64,000 bases of DNA from Chitinophaga pinensis (GCA_945876095.1 CAMCMP010000016.1:1-64000), one strand, 5' to 3'. Numbered from the stretch's first letter, positions 1 through 7,959 are shown. Notes: generated by a model not told the origin, from the sequence alone. Translations and numbers: made by a program.

Positions 1-1938
1 AATAGATATGCAGGAGGGAGAAGTGATCCTGCTCGTTTAGCTGCTAATTTTGCAGGCGTAATCAACCCAGATGATAGTAGAAATGATATAGTGATTAGAG
101 GAAATTCACCTACAGGTGTATTATGGAAGATAGATGGTATGAATGTAACCAATCCTAACCATTTTGCCTCCATTGGAACTACAGGAGGAGCAGTGAGTGC
201 CTTAAATACGAATTTATTAAAAAGCTCCGATTTCTTCACTTCCGCCTTCCCTGCAGAATATGGTAATGCCAATGCAGGTGTATTTGATATTGGATTTAGA
301 AATGGTAATAATACCAAAAAAGAAACCACCTTGCAATTAGGTGTCATTACAGGATTAGAAGCAACCACAGAAGGACCTATTAAAAAAGATAATGGTTCCT
401 CCTACCTTGTGGGTTATAGATATTCTTTAGCAGGAATTGCTCAATCCATGGGAATTAATATTGGTACCAATGCCACCCCATCTTACCAGGATTTGTCATT
501 TAAACTTAATAGCGGTACTACAAAAATGGGAAAGTTTTCATTATTCGGAATATATGGCACTAGTACAATTGCTTTAGAAAGCGGGGGAGATAAAAATTCA
601 TTGTACGGTAATGGCAATCAAGCAGATTTTTCAAGCAAACTTGGTATTATTGGTTTAAACCATTTTAAACAAATAAATAGTAAATCCTTTATTAGTTCTA
701 CCATTGGATTAAATTATTCAAAAACAGATATCACTAACTATGGTTTCGATAGATTGACAGAGCTTTCCTTCCAAAGAGACATTTCAAAAACTGCAAAAAC
801 AGGATATAATTTTAGTACCTCTTATAATTCAAAAATTAATTCAAGGCTATTTGTAAAAGTTGGATTTGATAACCAATTACTAGGATTAGACCTTTACTCC
901 AAAAACAAACAAAGAATAAATGATGATTTTAAACAAGTTTGGGATTATAATAGTCAAACTAATCTTGCTCAAGCCTTTATCCAAGCAAAATATAATTTAA
1001 GTGAAAAGCTTACACTTAATGCTGGAATTCACTATCAAAAGTTTTTCTTGAATAATTCAAGCTCAGTTGAACCACGATTAGGCTTAAAATATGACATTAA
1101 TAACAATAGTAGCTTGACATTTGGCTATGGCATGCATTCTCAAATACAACCCATTAATGTATACTTTTTACAAAGCCAAAATGTGGATGGAACCTATAGT
1201 TACAATAATAAAAACCTAGACTTTACTAAGAGCAATCATTATGTAATTGGTTATAACCTACAACCAGCTCAAGATTGGAGAATTAAGACAGAGATTTATT
1301 ATCAAAGTTTATGCAATGTGCCAGTTAACACTTTTTCAAGTAGTTATTCCATGCTAAACACAGGCGCAGGTTTCAAAACTGATTTGGAAGATAATTTAAT
1401 CAATAAGGGAACTGGTAATAATTACGGCGTAGAACTTACTATTGAGAAATTTTTTAGCAAAGGTTATTATGGCTTATTTACATCATCTATATTTGATTCA
1501 AAATATACGGGAAGTGATGGAATTGAAAGAAACACTGCATTTAATGGCAAATATGTAAATAATATATTGGTAGGTAAAGAATGGAATGTAGGTGCAGGTA
1601 AAAGAAATAAAACAAGTATTGATTTTAAATTCACGAACGCAGGTGGCAGGTATTATACACCCATTGATGTTGCAAGCTCACAAACAACTGGCCGAGAAAA
1701 ATTATCAACCAATGTTTACTCAAGTCAATACCCTAACTATACAAGAATGGATATTAAATTTGGATACACATTCAATAGCAAGGTTAAAAAACTTTCACAA
1801 ACATTTTCTCTAGATCTTCAAAATGTCACCAACCATAAAAATGTTTTTTCACAAACCTATGATGACAGAAATCAAAATGTTAACTGGAAATACCAACTCG
1901 GCTTTTTTCCCAATTTTGTTTATAAAATACAATTCTAA
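1..1938 (+). CDS. TonB-dependent receptor, C-terminal part (5' end outside window)
   Basis: The frame is open from the left edge, so signal peptide and N-terminal domains lie outside. The first ~110 visible residues read as a receptor plug: a VIRGNSPTG segment, an IDGMNV segment and a FPAEYGNANAGVFDI stretch. The rest is a long series of alternating polar/aromatic strands typical of a 22-stranded outer-membrane barrel, ending in a terminal Phe (YKIQF) as expected for a BAM substrate. The role is energised uptake of a substrate across the outer membrane; the substrate cannot be told from sequence. An internal GTG at 91 is only a Val codon of the plug, not a start. No SusD-like partner follows; the next genes are on the other strand. 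Confidence 0.9.
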   Translation, partial: NRYAGGRSDPARLAANFAGVINPDDSRNDIVIRGNSPTGVLWKIDGMNVTNPNHFASIGTTGGAVSALNTNLLKSSDFFTSAFPAEYGNANAGVFDIGFRNGNNTKKETTLQLGVITGLEATTEGPIKKDNGSSYLVGYRYSLAGIAQSMGINIGTNATPSYQDLSFKLNSGTTKMGKFSLFGIYGTSTIALESGGDKNSLYGNGNQADFSSKLGIIGLNHFKQINSKSFISSTIGLNYSKTDITNYGFDRLTELSFQRDISKTAKTGYNFSTSYNSKINSRLFVKVGFDNQLLGLDLYSKNKQRINDDFKQVWDYNSQTNLAQAFIQAKYNLSEKLTLNAGIHYQKFFLNNSSSVEPRLGLKYDINNNSSLTFGYGMHSQIQPINVYFLQSQNVDGTYSYNNKNLDFTKSNHYVIGYNLQPAQDWRIKTEIYYQSLCNVPVNTFSSSYSMLNTGAGFKTDLEDNLINKGTGNNYGVELTIEKFFSKGYYGLFTSSIFDSKYTGSDGIERNTAFNGKYVNNILVGKEWNVGAGKRNKTSIDFKFTNAGGRYYTPIDVASSQTTGREKLSTNVYSSQYPNYTRMDIKFGYTFNSKVKKLSQTFSLDLQNVTNHKNVFSQTYDDRNQNVNWKYQLGFFPNFVYKIQF

Positions 1939-1982
1939 AAAACCTCACGCAGAAACAACAAAGGACCCACGATTTTATGTAA

Positions 1983-2099
1983 GTCCTTGATTTACATTTA
2001 GCGAGACCCGGATTTGAGCTTGGTCCACTGAAGGCTGATATGAATCCTGACAATACAGACAAAGGTTTCAGAGAAAATTTAGTACTGCTCAATTTTTAA
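1983..2099 (+). pseudogene. Possible relic of a C-terminal coding fragment
   Basis: A 38-codon stretch without start reads LARPGFELGPLKADMNP then NTDKGFRENLVLLNF and a TAA. Its composition is protein-like and it ends cleanly, but an in-frame TAA at 1980-1982 blocks it upstream. I do not recognise the family. It lies between the receptor and a convergent lipoprotein gene and overlaps the last codon of the latter. The opposite strand is also open here, so this is a weak call. Confidence 0.22.
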
Positions 2100-2482
2100 T
2101 TAACTAGTTCAAACTCCTGTAAATCTAGGAAAATATGGGCTTCCTGTTTGGTCTCAATCGTTTGAGCAACATTGAGTCCATTGATTAGTGTTACCTTTTT
2201 TATTAGCGTTCCTCCGTTTGTAAAAGAAATTTCATCGGCTACACCATTCAAGGTATACCTCACACTGATTGGACTACCGTTGGGTGCTCCGTTTAATTTT
2301 GTGGTGATGGCAATCGCATAATTTTCAGTTGGTTTAATACAAGCCCCTATCTCGATAGGGGTGCCATTTTCATAAACAAATAAAATGCTTTGTGTTGTCA
2401 GGGTTGGCTGCGAGCTTTCTTTACTACAACCTAAAGATGAAACAATAAGTACGCAGAATAGGCAATATAAAATTGATTTCAT
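2096..2482 (-). CDS. Small secreted lipoprotein, unknown function
   Basis: About 128 residues from the chosen ATG at 2480-2482. This start puts a short charged n-region (MKS), a hydrophobic core (ILYCLFCVLIVSS) and the lipobox SSLGC at the very N-terminus; the upstream in-frame ATGs would add a poor n-region. The mature part is Thr/Asn-rich and probably beta (LTTQSILFVYENGTP, VRYTLNGVADEISF), similar in style to small Ig-like periplasmic lipoproteins. No family was recognised. It sits in a zone with several decayed gene pieces, so it may be accessory. Confidence 0.6.
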   Translation of the reverse strand: MKSILYCLFCVLIVSSLGCSKESSQPTLTTQSILFVYENGTPIEIGACIKPTENYAIAITTKLNGAPNGSPISVRYTLNGVADEISFTNGGTLIKKVTLINGLNVAQTIETKQEAHIFLDLQEFELVN

Positions 2483-2549
2483 AAATAATAAATTTTTGAG
2501 AAAACTGTAATTCATAAACATTAAAATAATTGATACATTATTTGTAATA

Positions 2550-2909
2550 TTATTTTTGAATAATATTAATTTCCTTTACAATACCTAAGGTGATAACTTT
2601 ATAAATGCCGGTGTTTAAATTAGTAAAAATAGTTGCCCCATTAATAATTGTCTGAGATGCTACCGTCTGCCCATTCAATTGCAATACCACCACTAAACCA
2701 TCCCAAGGATATACAACTTTGATTTCGCCCTTGGCATAACAAACTATATTCTTCCTGTAATAGATAATCGGCGGCGGTATTGACACGGTCCACTCTTTCA
2801 ATACCGATTGGTCTTCAGACAACACTTTGAATACAACAGGATTGGTAAAATTGATTGAGTTAGCTCCTGATAATTGTTGGTCCCCACAATACCATTTTGA
2901 CCTAACCCT
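2550..2909 (-). pseudogene. C-terminal relic of a surface protein with an Ig-like domain
   Basis: The frame is open for 119 codons with no ATG start (only a GTG at 2825) and no signal peptide; a TAG at 2910-2912 closes it upstream. It encodes GDQQLSGANSINFTNPVVFKV, then LSEDQSVLKEWTVSIPPP, which matches the style of Bacteroidota repeats of the 'NFTNPVVYTVTAEDGTTKDWTV' type (DUF5018-like; from memory). A second beta segment follows (NGQTVASQTIINGATIFTNLNTGIYKV), reminiscent of a T9SS-type C-terminal domain. Upstream bases continue as a plausible coding motif (RGLGQNGIVGTNN) but in another frame, which suggests a frameshift or a recombination junction. Confidence 0.5.
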
Positions 2910-2918
2910 CTAAAAAAT
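2881..2918 (-). repeat. 38-bp repeat, copy A (inverted relative to copy B)
   Basis: On the minus strand this stretch matches 5000-5037 on the plus strand at 35 of 38 positions. Both copies can be read as a peptide with the core GLGQN(G/D)IVG, so they may be remnants of two related coding sequences rather than a mobile-element end. Together they bracket the HxlR and NTF2-like genes. Confidence 0.6.
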
Positions 2919-3008
2919 ATTACTCATTTAAATTGGTTAATTCTTAACTACCTTAAATACATAGCAATTGGATGGTTAATTTAATTGGGCGAAGTGGTGT
3001 CAAGTAAT

Positions 3009-3104
3009 ATGTTGACGAAAGGTAAAATTAACCTGGATCAAAGGAGGCTTTATGTATGGATTTTCAACGGTATTACTGGAGGAGGTAGCTTATACCTTGA
3101 GTAG
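3009..3104 (+). pseudogene. Relic of an adhesin-like surface protein
   Basis: A short frame ATG...TAG of 31 codons encodes LTKGKINLDQRRLYVWIFNG, then ITGGGSLYLE. The pattern 'LT.GKINLD...L......ITGGGS.Y' is the style of repetitive beta-helix segments found in large Bacteroidota surface proteins secreted by T9SS (family knowledge from memory). It is far too short to be a gene and overlaps the 3' end of the convergent HxlR gene, so it is read as debris of a larger gene. Confidence 0.35.
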
Positions 3105-3542
3105 ATTTTTTCTGAATTTAATATATTCTTTTTTAGAATTCTTGATGAATTCTTCCTCTGATTTAGAATGAATATAGATATAAGATAATTTTGTTTTATC
3201 AATAGGTTTGGTTAACATTTGTGCACGATAATATGTAGTTGAAAACTTAATTATTTTTGAAATAATTTCAATCGTACTTACACCTTTATCAGTTAGTGTA
3301 TATAAAAAAACTTTTTTATTGGTTGGGTGATTTCTTTTTTCAATCAAATCATCTGCAGCCAATGTTTTTAAGCGATCTGCTAATACTTTCGATGCAATTC
3401 TTTCTTTCATATCAAGAAATTCTCCAAAAGTGTGTTTGTGCCTAAATAGCATACTCCTAATAATAAGAATCGTCCATTTATCACCTATTACGTCAATACC
3501 AGTTGTGATCGGGCAAAGAGATCTTATTTTTGTAGTATACAT
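3090..3542 (-). CDS. HxlR-family winged-helix transcriptional regulator
   Basis: 150 residues. The N-terminus has the HxlR hallmark: a Cys (residue 10, LCPITTG) followed by DVIGDKWTILIIRSML, then FGEFLDMKERIASKVLADRLKTL as recognition helix and a wing with LYTLTDKG. HxlR proteins are dimeric DNA-binding regulators, often responding to reactive aldehydes or quinones and often controlling a neighbouring gene. The C-terminal ~45 residues (ending KFRKNLLKV) extend beyond the minimal ~110-residue fold. The start at 3542 is followed upstream by 266 bp of very AT-rich DNA. The nearest possible target is the co-oriented NTF2-like gene upstream, but a terminator lies between them. Confidence 0.88.
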   Translation of the reverse strand: MYTTKIRSLCPITTGIDVIGDKWTILIIRSMLFRHKHTFGEFLDMKERIASKVLADRLKTLAADDLIEKRNHPTNKKVFLYTLTDKGVSTIEIISKIIKFSTTYYRAQMLTKPIDKTKLSYIYIHSKSEEEFIKNSKKEYIKFRKNLLKV

Positions 3543-3750
3543 TTTTAAAAACTTTTTGCAAGATTAAGAAAATCTTACTGAATTATAATTGTATGATTTT
3601 GCATAATACTAATTTTTAACTTTTTTATTAAAAAAATTATTTTTTTGTTCAAAATTTTAGTAATTAAGTAATTGATTTTTTAAACAAAAGATGAAAAGTC
3701 ATATTTAACTTTAGCTTTTCAATTATTTTTTAAGTTTCAGTTAATTAATT

Positions 3751-3788
3751 AATAATAGGGGCCGCCAATATTAGCGGCCCCTATTATT
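3751..3788 (-). terminator. Strong hairpin terminator after the NTF2-like gene
   Basis: A perfect 15-bp stem (3751-3765 with 3774-3788) with an 8-base loop and a GC-rich core (GGGGCCGC). It lies 20 bp past the stop codon of the gene at 3809-4726 and is flanked by AT-rich tracts on both sides, so it could work in either direction. Confidence 0.85.
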
Positions 3789-3808
3789 AATTTAAAACTT
3801 TACGTTAT

Positions 3809-4726
3809 TTATTTTTTTAGGATGGGTTTGCTCCAAATAGATATCCCATTTATTTTGCCTTCTAAACTATAACTAAATGATACTACTTCAGAGGTTTCTT
3901 TCACAGTACCATCTTTTAAAACGGCTTTTGTACGAGATCTAATAGTTATTCCCGATGCAGGATCTGTATCTGTATATTTTGTAGGTAAAATAGAGCCTAC
4001 TTTCCAATTTATTGATTGTATGTTATCAAAGTAATTTAACCAAGTATTTTTTGAAATTCTCATTGCTTCGCCTTTTTCATTAGATATATTAATAGAATCT
4101 GCGAAAAATTCAGAACACGCTTTTCCATCCATTTTATTGTAAGCCGCTTTGAATTTTTCAACCAATTCTACTTCCCCTCTATTGGTGAATGTAAAAGTTG
4201 TAGTGTCTCCATTGGCGACATATATTCTACCTCCAGTTGTTTTTCCAAATTCACTGCTTTCTGGAATATACTGAAATTGATTAAAGTCTGTTATTTTGCC
4301 CTCCTGATTTAGTTTATTTATTTCAAAAACGAATAGTTTTTGTTTTGAACCATTTTTAAATACTCTATTTTCTTCTGCAATCATAAATACTAACTCTTCT
4401 TTTGACCCTTCAATACGAAGTGGAAACGCAATCATTGGCTTTTCTTCTACTTTGCTTAAAGAATCAAACCACTTTTTTTGAAACGCCACCCCTTTTTCAT
4501 TGTAGAACTCCTTAGAGCCATAACTTAAATAGCTTTTTAAATTGAGAGAATTGTATGCTTTCAGACCATCTAAAACAATATTTACTGATTTGTCAGATCC
4601 TAATGTGTAGGCTTTCCCTATTTCATTTTTATTATCGCTGACATAAATTTTCCCTGCTTTATTAGTTTGAGCAAAAGTTAATACGCTAGTTAATAATAGA
4701 AATGCAATGATAATTTTCTTTTTCAT
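3809..4726 (-). CDS. Secreted protein with two tandem NTF2/SnoaL-like repeats
   Basis: 305 residues with a clear signal peptide (MKKKIIIAFLLLTSVLTFAQ), so exported to the periplasm or beyond. The mature part contains two related units, about residues 48-160 and 185-300. Each begins with a helix of type 'K.YN....K......F', continues NEKG.A..... W and ends in a curved beta-sheet (VFMIAEENRVFKNGSKQKLFVFEINKL; SGITIRSRTKAVLKDGTVKETSEVVSF). This is the NTF2-like cone fold, usually a ligand-binding or enzyme scaffold. No catalytic residues can be assigned. It is monocistronic, ending at a strong terminator. Confidence 0.7.
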   Translation of the reverse strand: MKKKIIIAFLLLTSVLTFAQTNKAGKIYVSDNKNEIGKAYTLGSDKSVNIVLDGLKAYNSLNLKSYLSYGSKEFYNEKGVAFQKKWFDSLSKVEEKPMIAFPLRIEGSKEELVFMIAEENRVFKNGSKQKLFVFEINKLNQEGKITDFNQFQYIPESSEFGKTTGGRIYVANGDTTTFTFTNRGEVELVEKFKAAYNKMDGKACSEFFADSINISNEKGEAMRISKNTWLNYFDNIQSINWKVGSILPTKYTDTDPASGITIRSRTKAVLKDGTVKETSEVVSFSYSLEGKINGISIWSKPILKK

Positions 4727-4999
4727 ATATATAAATTTAAAGTGAAGGTCTAAGTTATACTATTACTTTTATAAATTAATTACTTTTTAAAAGTATTTTA
4801 AGTTGTTTATCTCTATACTGTCTGATTTTTTTGATGATGTATTCCTTCTTATTTTTTTTAATTAGTTTAATTGACGATTTAAATGAAGAACTTAGGTGGG
4901 CGCCAATATTAACAAGCCCTCGTCGCCATATTAAATTGATCCCCCAATCGAATTTTATTTCAAGTAGTTGGTATGCTGCACCCAATTTGTAGTTGTTCC

Positions 5000-5037
5000 A
5001 TTTTCTAAAGGGTTAGGTCAAAATGATATTGTGGGGA
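5000..5037 (+). repeat. 38-bp repeat, copy B
   Basis: Matches the reverse complement of 2881-2918 at 35 of 38 positions. In one plus-strand frame it reads on as KGLGQNDIVGKNYVDLPGKN, which has a coding look but no start and no long frame. Confidence 0.6.
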
Positions 5038-5105
5038 AAAATTACGTGGATTTACCAGGTAAAAACTCAATCCTGCATTTTTTTTGTCTTTTTTTTCATG
5101 TCAAA

Positions 5106-5159
5106 TGATTTTGGTGTCAAATTTCCAACGATTGGTGTCAGGCTAGCGTACCAAAATCA
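5106..5159. repeat. Inverted repeat with TTGGTGTCA direct repeats, possible mobile-element end
   Basis: A 10-bp inverted repeat (TGATTTTGGT at 5106-5115, ACCAAAATCA at 5150-5159) encloses two direct copies of TTGGTGTCA (5111 and 5132 regions). GGTGTCA also occurs near 2995 in the same decayed zone. Repeated terminal motifs like this occur at ends of some insertion sequences, but no transposase is present, so this is only a possible relic. Confidence 0.3.
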
Positions 5160-5195
5160 AACAAAAACTGTAGTTAAACGAGCATGACTGTAAAG

Positions 5196-5226
5196 AAAAA
5201 ACCCTGTAACACAATGTATTACAGGG
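5196..5226 (-). terminator. Terminator of tRNA-Arg
   Basis: An 8-bp stem (CCCTGTAA with TTACAGGG; 5202-5209 and 5219-5226) is followed on the minus strand by a T-tract (5196-5201). It lies 28 bp downstream of the tRNA 3' end. Confidence 0.8.
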
Positions 5227-5253
5227 AATTGAGGAAAACTGAGATTTACTATG

Positions 5254-5327
5254 TGACCGCGTTAGGATTCAAACCTAAAACCCCCTCATCCGTAGTGAGG
5301 TACTCTATTCAGTTGAGCTACGCAGCC
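5254..5327 (-). tRNA. tRNA-Arg (anticodon ACG)
   Basis: The minus strand folds as a cloverleaf: acceptor GGCTGCG/CGCGGTC (two G-U pairs), D-stem GCTC/GAGT, anticodon stem CCTCA/TGAGG with loop CTACGGA, T-arm TTAGG/CCTAA with loop TTTGAAT. The loop gives anticodon ACG, read as ICG after deamination. CCA is not encoded. The 3' end faces the decayed zone at 1940-5200. Confidence 0.93.
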
Positions 5328-5428
5328 AGACCGGCAATAAAACCGAAGCTTTTTTGCTATTGGTCTGCAAAAATAGAGATTTATTTTATTGTACCCAACT
5401 CTTTACGCAATTTTGCATAAAAAATTAC

Positions 5429-5902
5429 ATGAAACTTCAATTCTGGTCCATCGGAAAAGCACATGAAAGCTATGTGAAAGAAGGGGTGGAATTGTTTACC
5501 AAAAGAATTACTAATTATTATCCGGTGGAATGGAATATTATATCATTACCCAAAAATTCTGCTACTTTATCAGAAGCTGATCTTAAAAAAAAGGAAGGTG
5601 AAATGGTTTTAAATAACCTTCAAAAAGAGGATTATCTGGTTTTACTAGATGAAAGGGGTAAACAATTAAAGAGTGAGGGTGTAGCACAATTGATTCAGTC
5701 TAGAGCCAACGAAAGCGTAAAAAATATCATCTTTCTTATCGGTGGAGCCTATGGTGTAGGTGATTCGGTAGCTCAAAGAGCCAACCTTACTTGGAGTTTG
5801 TCTCCACTTGTTTTTCCTCATCAATTGGTTCGTTTGGTTTTAGCAGAACAAATTTATAGGGCCTGCTCTATCAATAGAAATGAAAAGTATCATCATCAAT
5901 AA
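5429..5902 (+). CDS. rlmH: RlmH, 23S rRNA pseudouridine-1915 N3-methyltransferase
   Basis: 157 residues from the ATG at 5429, the length usual for RlmH; a longer in-frame start at 5354 would add residues overlapping the tRNA promoter side and lacks family support. It is a SPOUT-class knotted methyltransferase acting on 70S ribosomes at helix 69. Visible marks: start KLQFWSIGKAHESYV, LDERGKQLKSE, the SAM-binding knot FLIGGAYGVGDSV, and the C-terminal SLSPLVFPHQLVRLVLAEQIYRA plus NRNEKYHHQ, which in this family end the protein. It is followed 24 bp later by a rhomboid gene and is probably co-transcribed with it. Confidence 0.95.
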   Translation: MKLQFWSIGKAHESYVKEGVELFTKRITNYYPVEWNIISLPKNSATLSEADLKKKEGEMVLNNLQKEDYLVLLDERGKQLKSEGVAQLIQSRANESVKNIIFLIGGAYGVGDSVAQRANLTWSLSPLVFPHQLVRLVLAEQIYRACSINRNEKYHHQ

Positions 5903-5926
5903 CTATATTGCAATTAAACATTATCA

Positions 5927-6547
5927 ATGAATCAAATTACGCTCACTGTTGGAATTATTGCACTCACTTGCTTAATTAGCTTTACAGCTTTTAGCAATGA
6001 TAAAATAATGAATGATCTTATAATGTGGCCTGTAGAAGTGAAAGCACGAAACCAATGGTATCGTTTTATTACTTCAGGATTTTTGCATGCCGACTGGATG
6101 CACCTGATTTTCAATATGTTTACTTTATACATTTTTGGACAGCAAATTGTAGAACCTGGTTGCGAACAATTGTCGGGAAAATGGATGTACTTAGTTTTGT
6201 ATTTTGGCGGTATGGTGATTGCGGATATACCTAGCTACTTTAAACATCGAAATGACTATCATTATAGAAGCCTAGGTGCTTCTGGGGCTGTTTCTGCTGT
6301 TGTATTTGCTGGTATATTATTTTATCCCACTATGAAAATGGGATTTTTCTTTATTCCCCCAATTATCCCTGCCTATATATTTGGTCCCTTGTATTTGATG
6401 TATTGCATTTATGCAGCTAAACAAAGTCGTGATAACGTTAACCATGATGCGCATTTATGGGGTGCATTGTTTGGGCTGGCTTTCCCTCTTGCGCTTCACC
6501 CCTATTTACTTCCTCGAATGATAGGGTTAATTTTGGGTACTTATTGA
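5927..6547 (+). CDS. Rhomboid-family intramembrane serine protease
   Basis: 206 residues with about six membrane segments, the minimal rhomboid core. The catalytic serine is in GASGA (Ser119) and the partner histidine in AHLWG (His176), and the conserved loop segment HADWMHLIFNM is present with WYRFITSGFLHA before it. Rhomboids cleave transmembrane helices within the inner membrane; the substrate is unknown. The 3' end overlaps the convergent tilS gene by 21 bp. Confidence 0.93.
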   Translation: MNQITLTVGIIALTCLISFTAFSNDKIMNDLIMWPVEVKARNQWYRFITSGFLHADWMHLIFNMFTLYIFGQQIVEPGCEQLSGKWMYLVLYFGGMVIADIPSYFKHRNDYHYRSLGASGAVSAVVFAGILFYPTMKMGFFFIPPIIPAYIFGPLYLMYCIYAAKQSRDNVNHDAHLWGALFGLAFPLALHPYLLPRMIGLILGTY

Positions 6548-7888
6548 TTGAAGGATAGAATATATTTTTCGGGTTGTATCAGTCACTTTAAAACGGTTAT
6601 CGATTCTTATCCCAACTACCCATATAATTTTTAGATCCATTTCTAAAATCCAAACATTTTCTTTTTGGGTGATTGATAATTTTTGATCAGAAAGAAAGCG
6701 TCCTAACTTTTTTTTCTTTTGCATTCCTAAGGGGTAGAAATAATCTCCTGTTTTCCATTTGCGTAGTAGTAAGGGAAAGGTGATTTTTGAAAAATCCAAT
6801 TGAGCAATCATTGGGTTATCCGAAATTTTAAATGTTTCAATGTCTTTTTTCTCTATGGAAAGAAACCCACTGGAAAAATCAATTTGGAGGTCATCTTCTT
6901 TGATTAAAATATGTTGAGCCTCTGTTGATTGAATAGATGAAATAATGAGCCAACTTCTATTTTTAATGATTCGATGGGTAGCCGATTGAATATATTTTCC
7001 AGTTTCGCTTTTGAGTAATAAAATGGCTTCATCGGTTTGATGAGCAGTAAAACCATATTCTTTTATAATTTCATGAAATACGGTAGCTAGAGGAATCGTT
7101 TGCAGTAATTTTAAAACAGGAATATGTACTTCTTTCCCACGGTATTCTAATAAGTTTTTTTTATGCTTCTCTAGTGCTTGTTCTAATAAAATTTCAGTTT
7201 CTCTAAATCGTTGAATATTTTTTAATACATTATTCGGGGCCTCAGGATAAGTTTCTTTAACTAAAGGAAGGATCGTATTCCTAAAATAATTTCTGGTATA
7301 ATCATTTTCTAAATTGGTGTGATCTGTTACAAATCCAAGCCCATGTTGTGTTGCATAGCTTTCTAATTCAGACCTTCTTGCAAATAAAAGAGGGCGAATA
7401 ATTTTCCCATTGGTGGGTAAAATACCTTTTAATCCATGAATACCCGTGCCTCTAAAAAAATTCATCACCACTGTCTCCATATTATCATCTGCATGATGCC
7501 CGGTAAGTAAAAAATCTAGTTTAGACGATTCATTCTGTTGACTGGATGAAAGTAAATCGATAAACCAATCATATCGTAAATCTCTGGCAGCAGTTTCAAT
7601 TGATTTTTTTGAAGTGATTGCGTATTCAGTGGTATCAAAAATTTTCAAGTGAAAAGGCACTTCATATTTTTCAGCAAGGGCTTTCACAAAAGCTTCATCT
7701 CTTTGGCTATCGTTACCTCTGAGTTGAAAATTACAATGAGCAATTTCAAATTCATAACCATCGGCTTTGCAGAGTGCACACAAAACTACAGAATCAATTC
7801 CCCCACTAACGGCAAGCAATAGCCGATCCTTTGGTTGAAAAAGATTTTGTTCTTTGATGTACAGCCCAAATTTTTTTAAAAGACCCAT
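6527..7888 (-). CDS. tilS: TilS, tRNA(Ile)-lysidine synthetase
   Basis: 453 residues. The PP-loop SGGIDS is at residues 28-33 (LLLAVSGGIDSVVL), followed by HCNFQLRG, the helix with TGHHADDNMETVVMNFFRGTG, and GLKGILPTNGKIIRPLL. The C-terminal region holds FPLLLRKWKTGDYFYPLGM and KKLGRFLSDQKL, the substrate-binding TilS C domain. The enzyme converts C34 of the CAU anticodon to lysidine, using ATP and lysine, so that tRNA-Ile2 reads AUA. It is essential and cytoplasmic. The length fits the long form with C-terminal domains. Confidence 0.96.
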   Translation of the reverse strand: MGLLKKFGLYIKEQNLFQPKDRLLLAVSGGIDSVVLCALCKADGYEFEIAHCNFQLRGNDSQRDEAFVKALAEKYEVPFHLKIFDTTEYAITSKKSIETAARDLRYDWFIDLLSSSQQNESSKLDFLLTGHHADDNMETVVMNFFRGTGIHGLKGILPTNGKIIRPLLFARRSELESYATQHGLGFVTDHTNLENDYTRNYFRNTILPLVKETYPEAPNNVLKNIQRFRETEILLEQALEKHKKNLLEYRGKEVHIPVLKLLQTIPLATVFHEIIKEYGFTAHQTDEAILLLKSETGKYIQSATHRIIKNRSWLIISSIQSTEAQHILIKEDDLQIDFSSGFLSIEKKDIETFKISDNPMIAQLDFSKITFPLLLRKWKTGDYFYPLGMQKKKKLGRFLSDQKLSITQKENVWILEMDLKIIWVVGIRIDNRFKVTDTTRKIYSILQSISTQN

Positions 7889-7959
7889 TATTAATTTTTA
7901 ATAAAAATTGATTTGTAAAGATGTGTTTAGCATACTCATTCAACTATTTAATTCAAGTA

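Noticed and set aside
1880..2092. Minus-strand frame of 70 codons
   Set aside because: Overlaps the receptor's C-terminus, has a Cys/Ser-rich unnatural composition, and no start signal; likely an antisense shadow of the receptor and the fragment at 1983-2099.
4776..4985. Minus-strand 69-codon frame (TTG start)
   Set aside because: No ATG, Lys/Ile-rich tail and no recognised family. The beta-like start (LGAAYQLLEIKFDWGINLIW) could be a relic, but a plus-strand frame over the same bases looks equally plausible, so neither is called.
4834..4992. Plus-strand 52-codon frame starting with two ATGs (MMYSFLFFLISLIDDLNEEL...)
   Set aside because: Hydrophobic start followed by protein-like sequence, but short and opposite to another open frame in a decayed zone; not enough support.
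5184..5420. Plus-strand frame across tRNA-Arg
   Set aside because: Lies on top of the tRNA gene and its terminator on the other strand.
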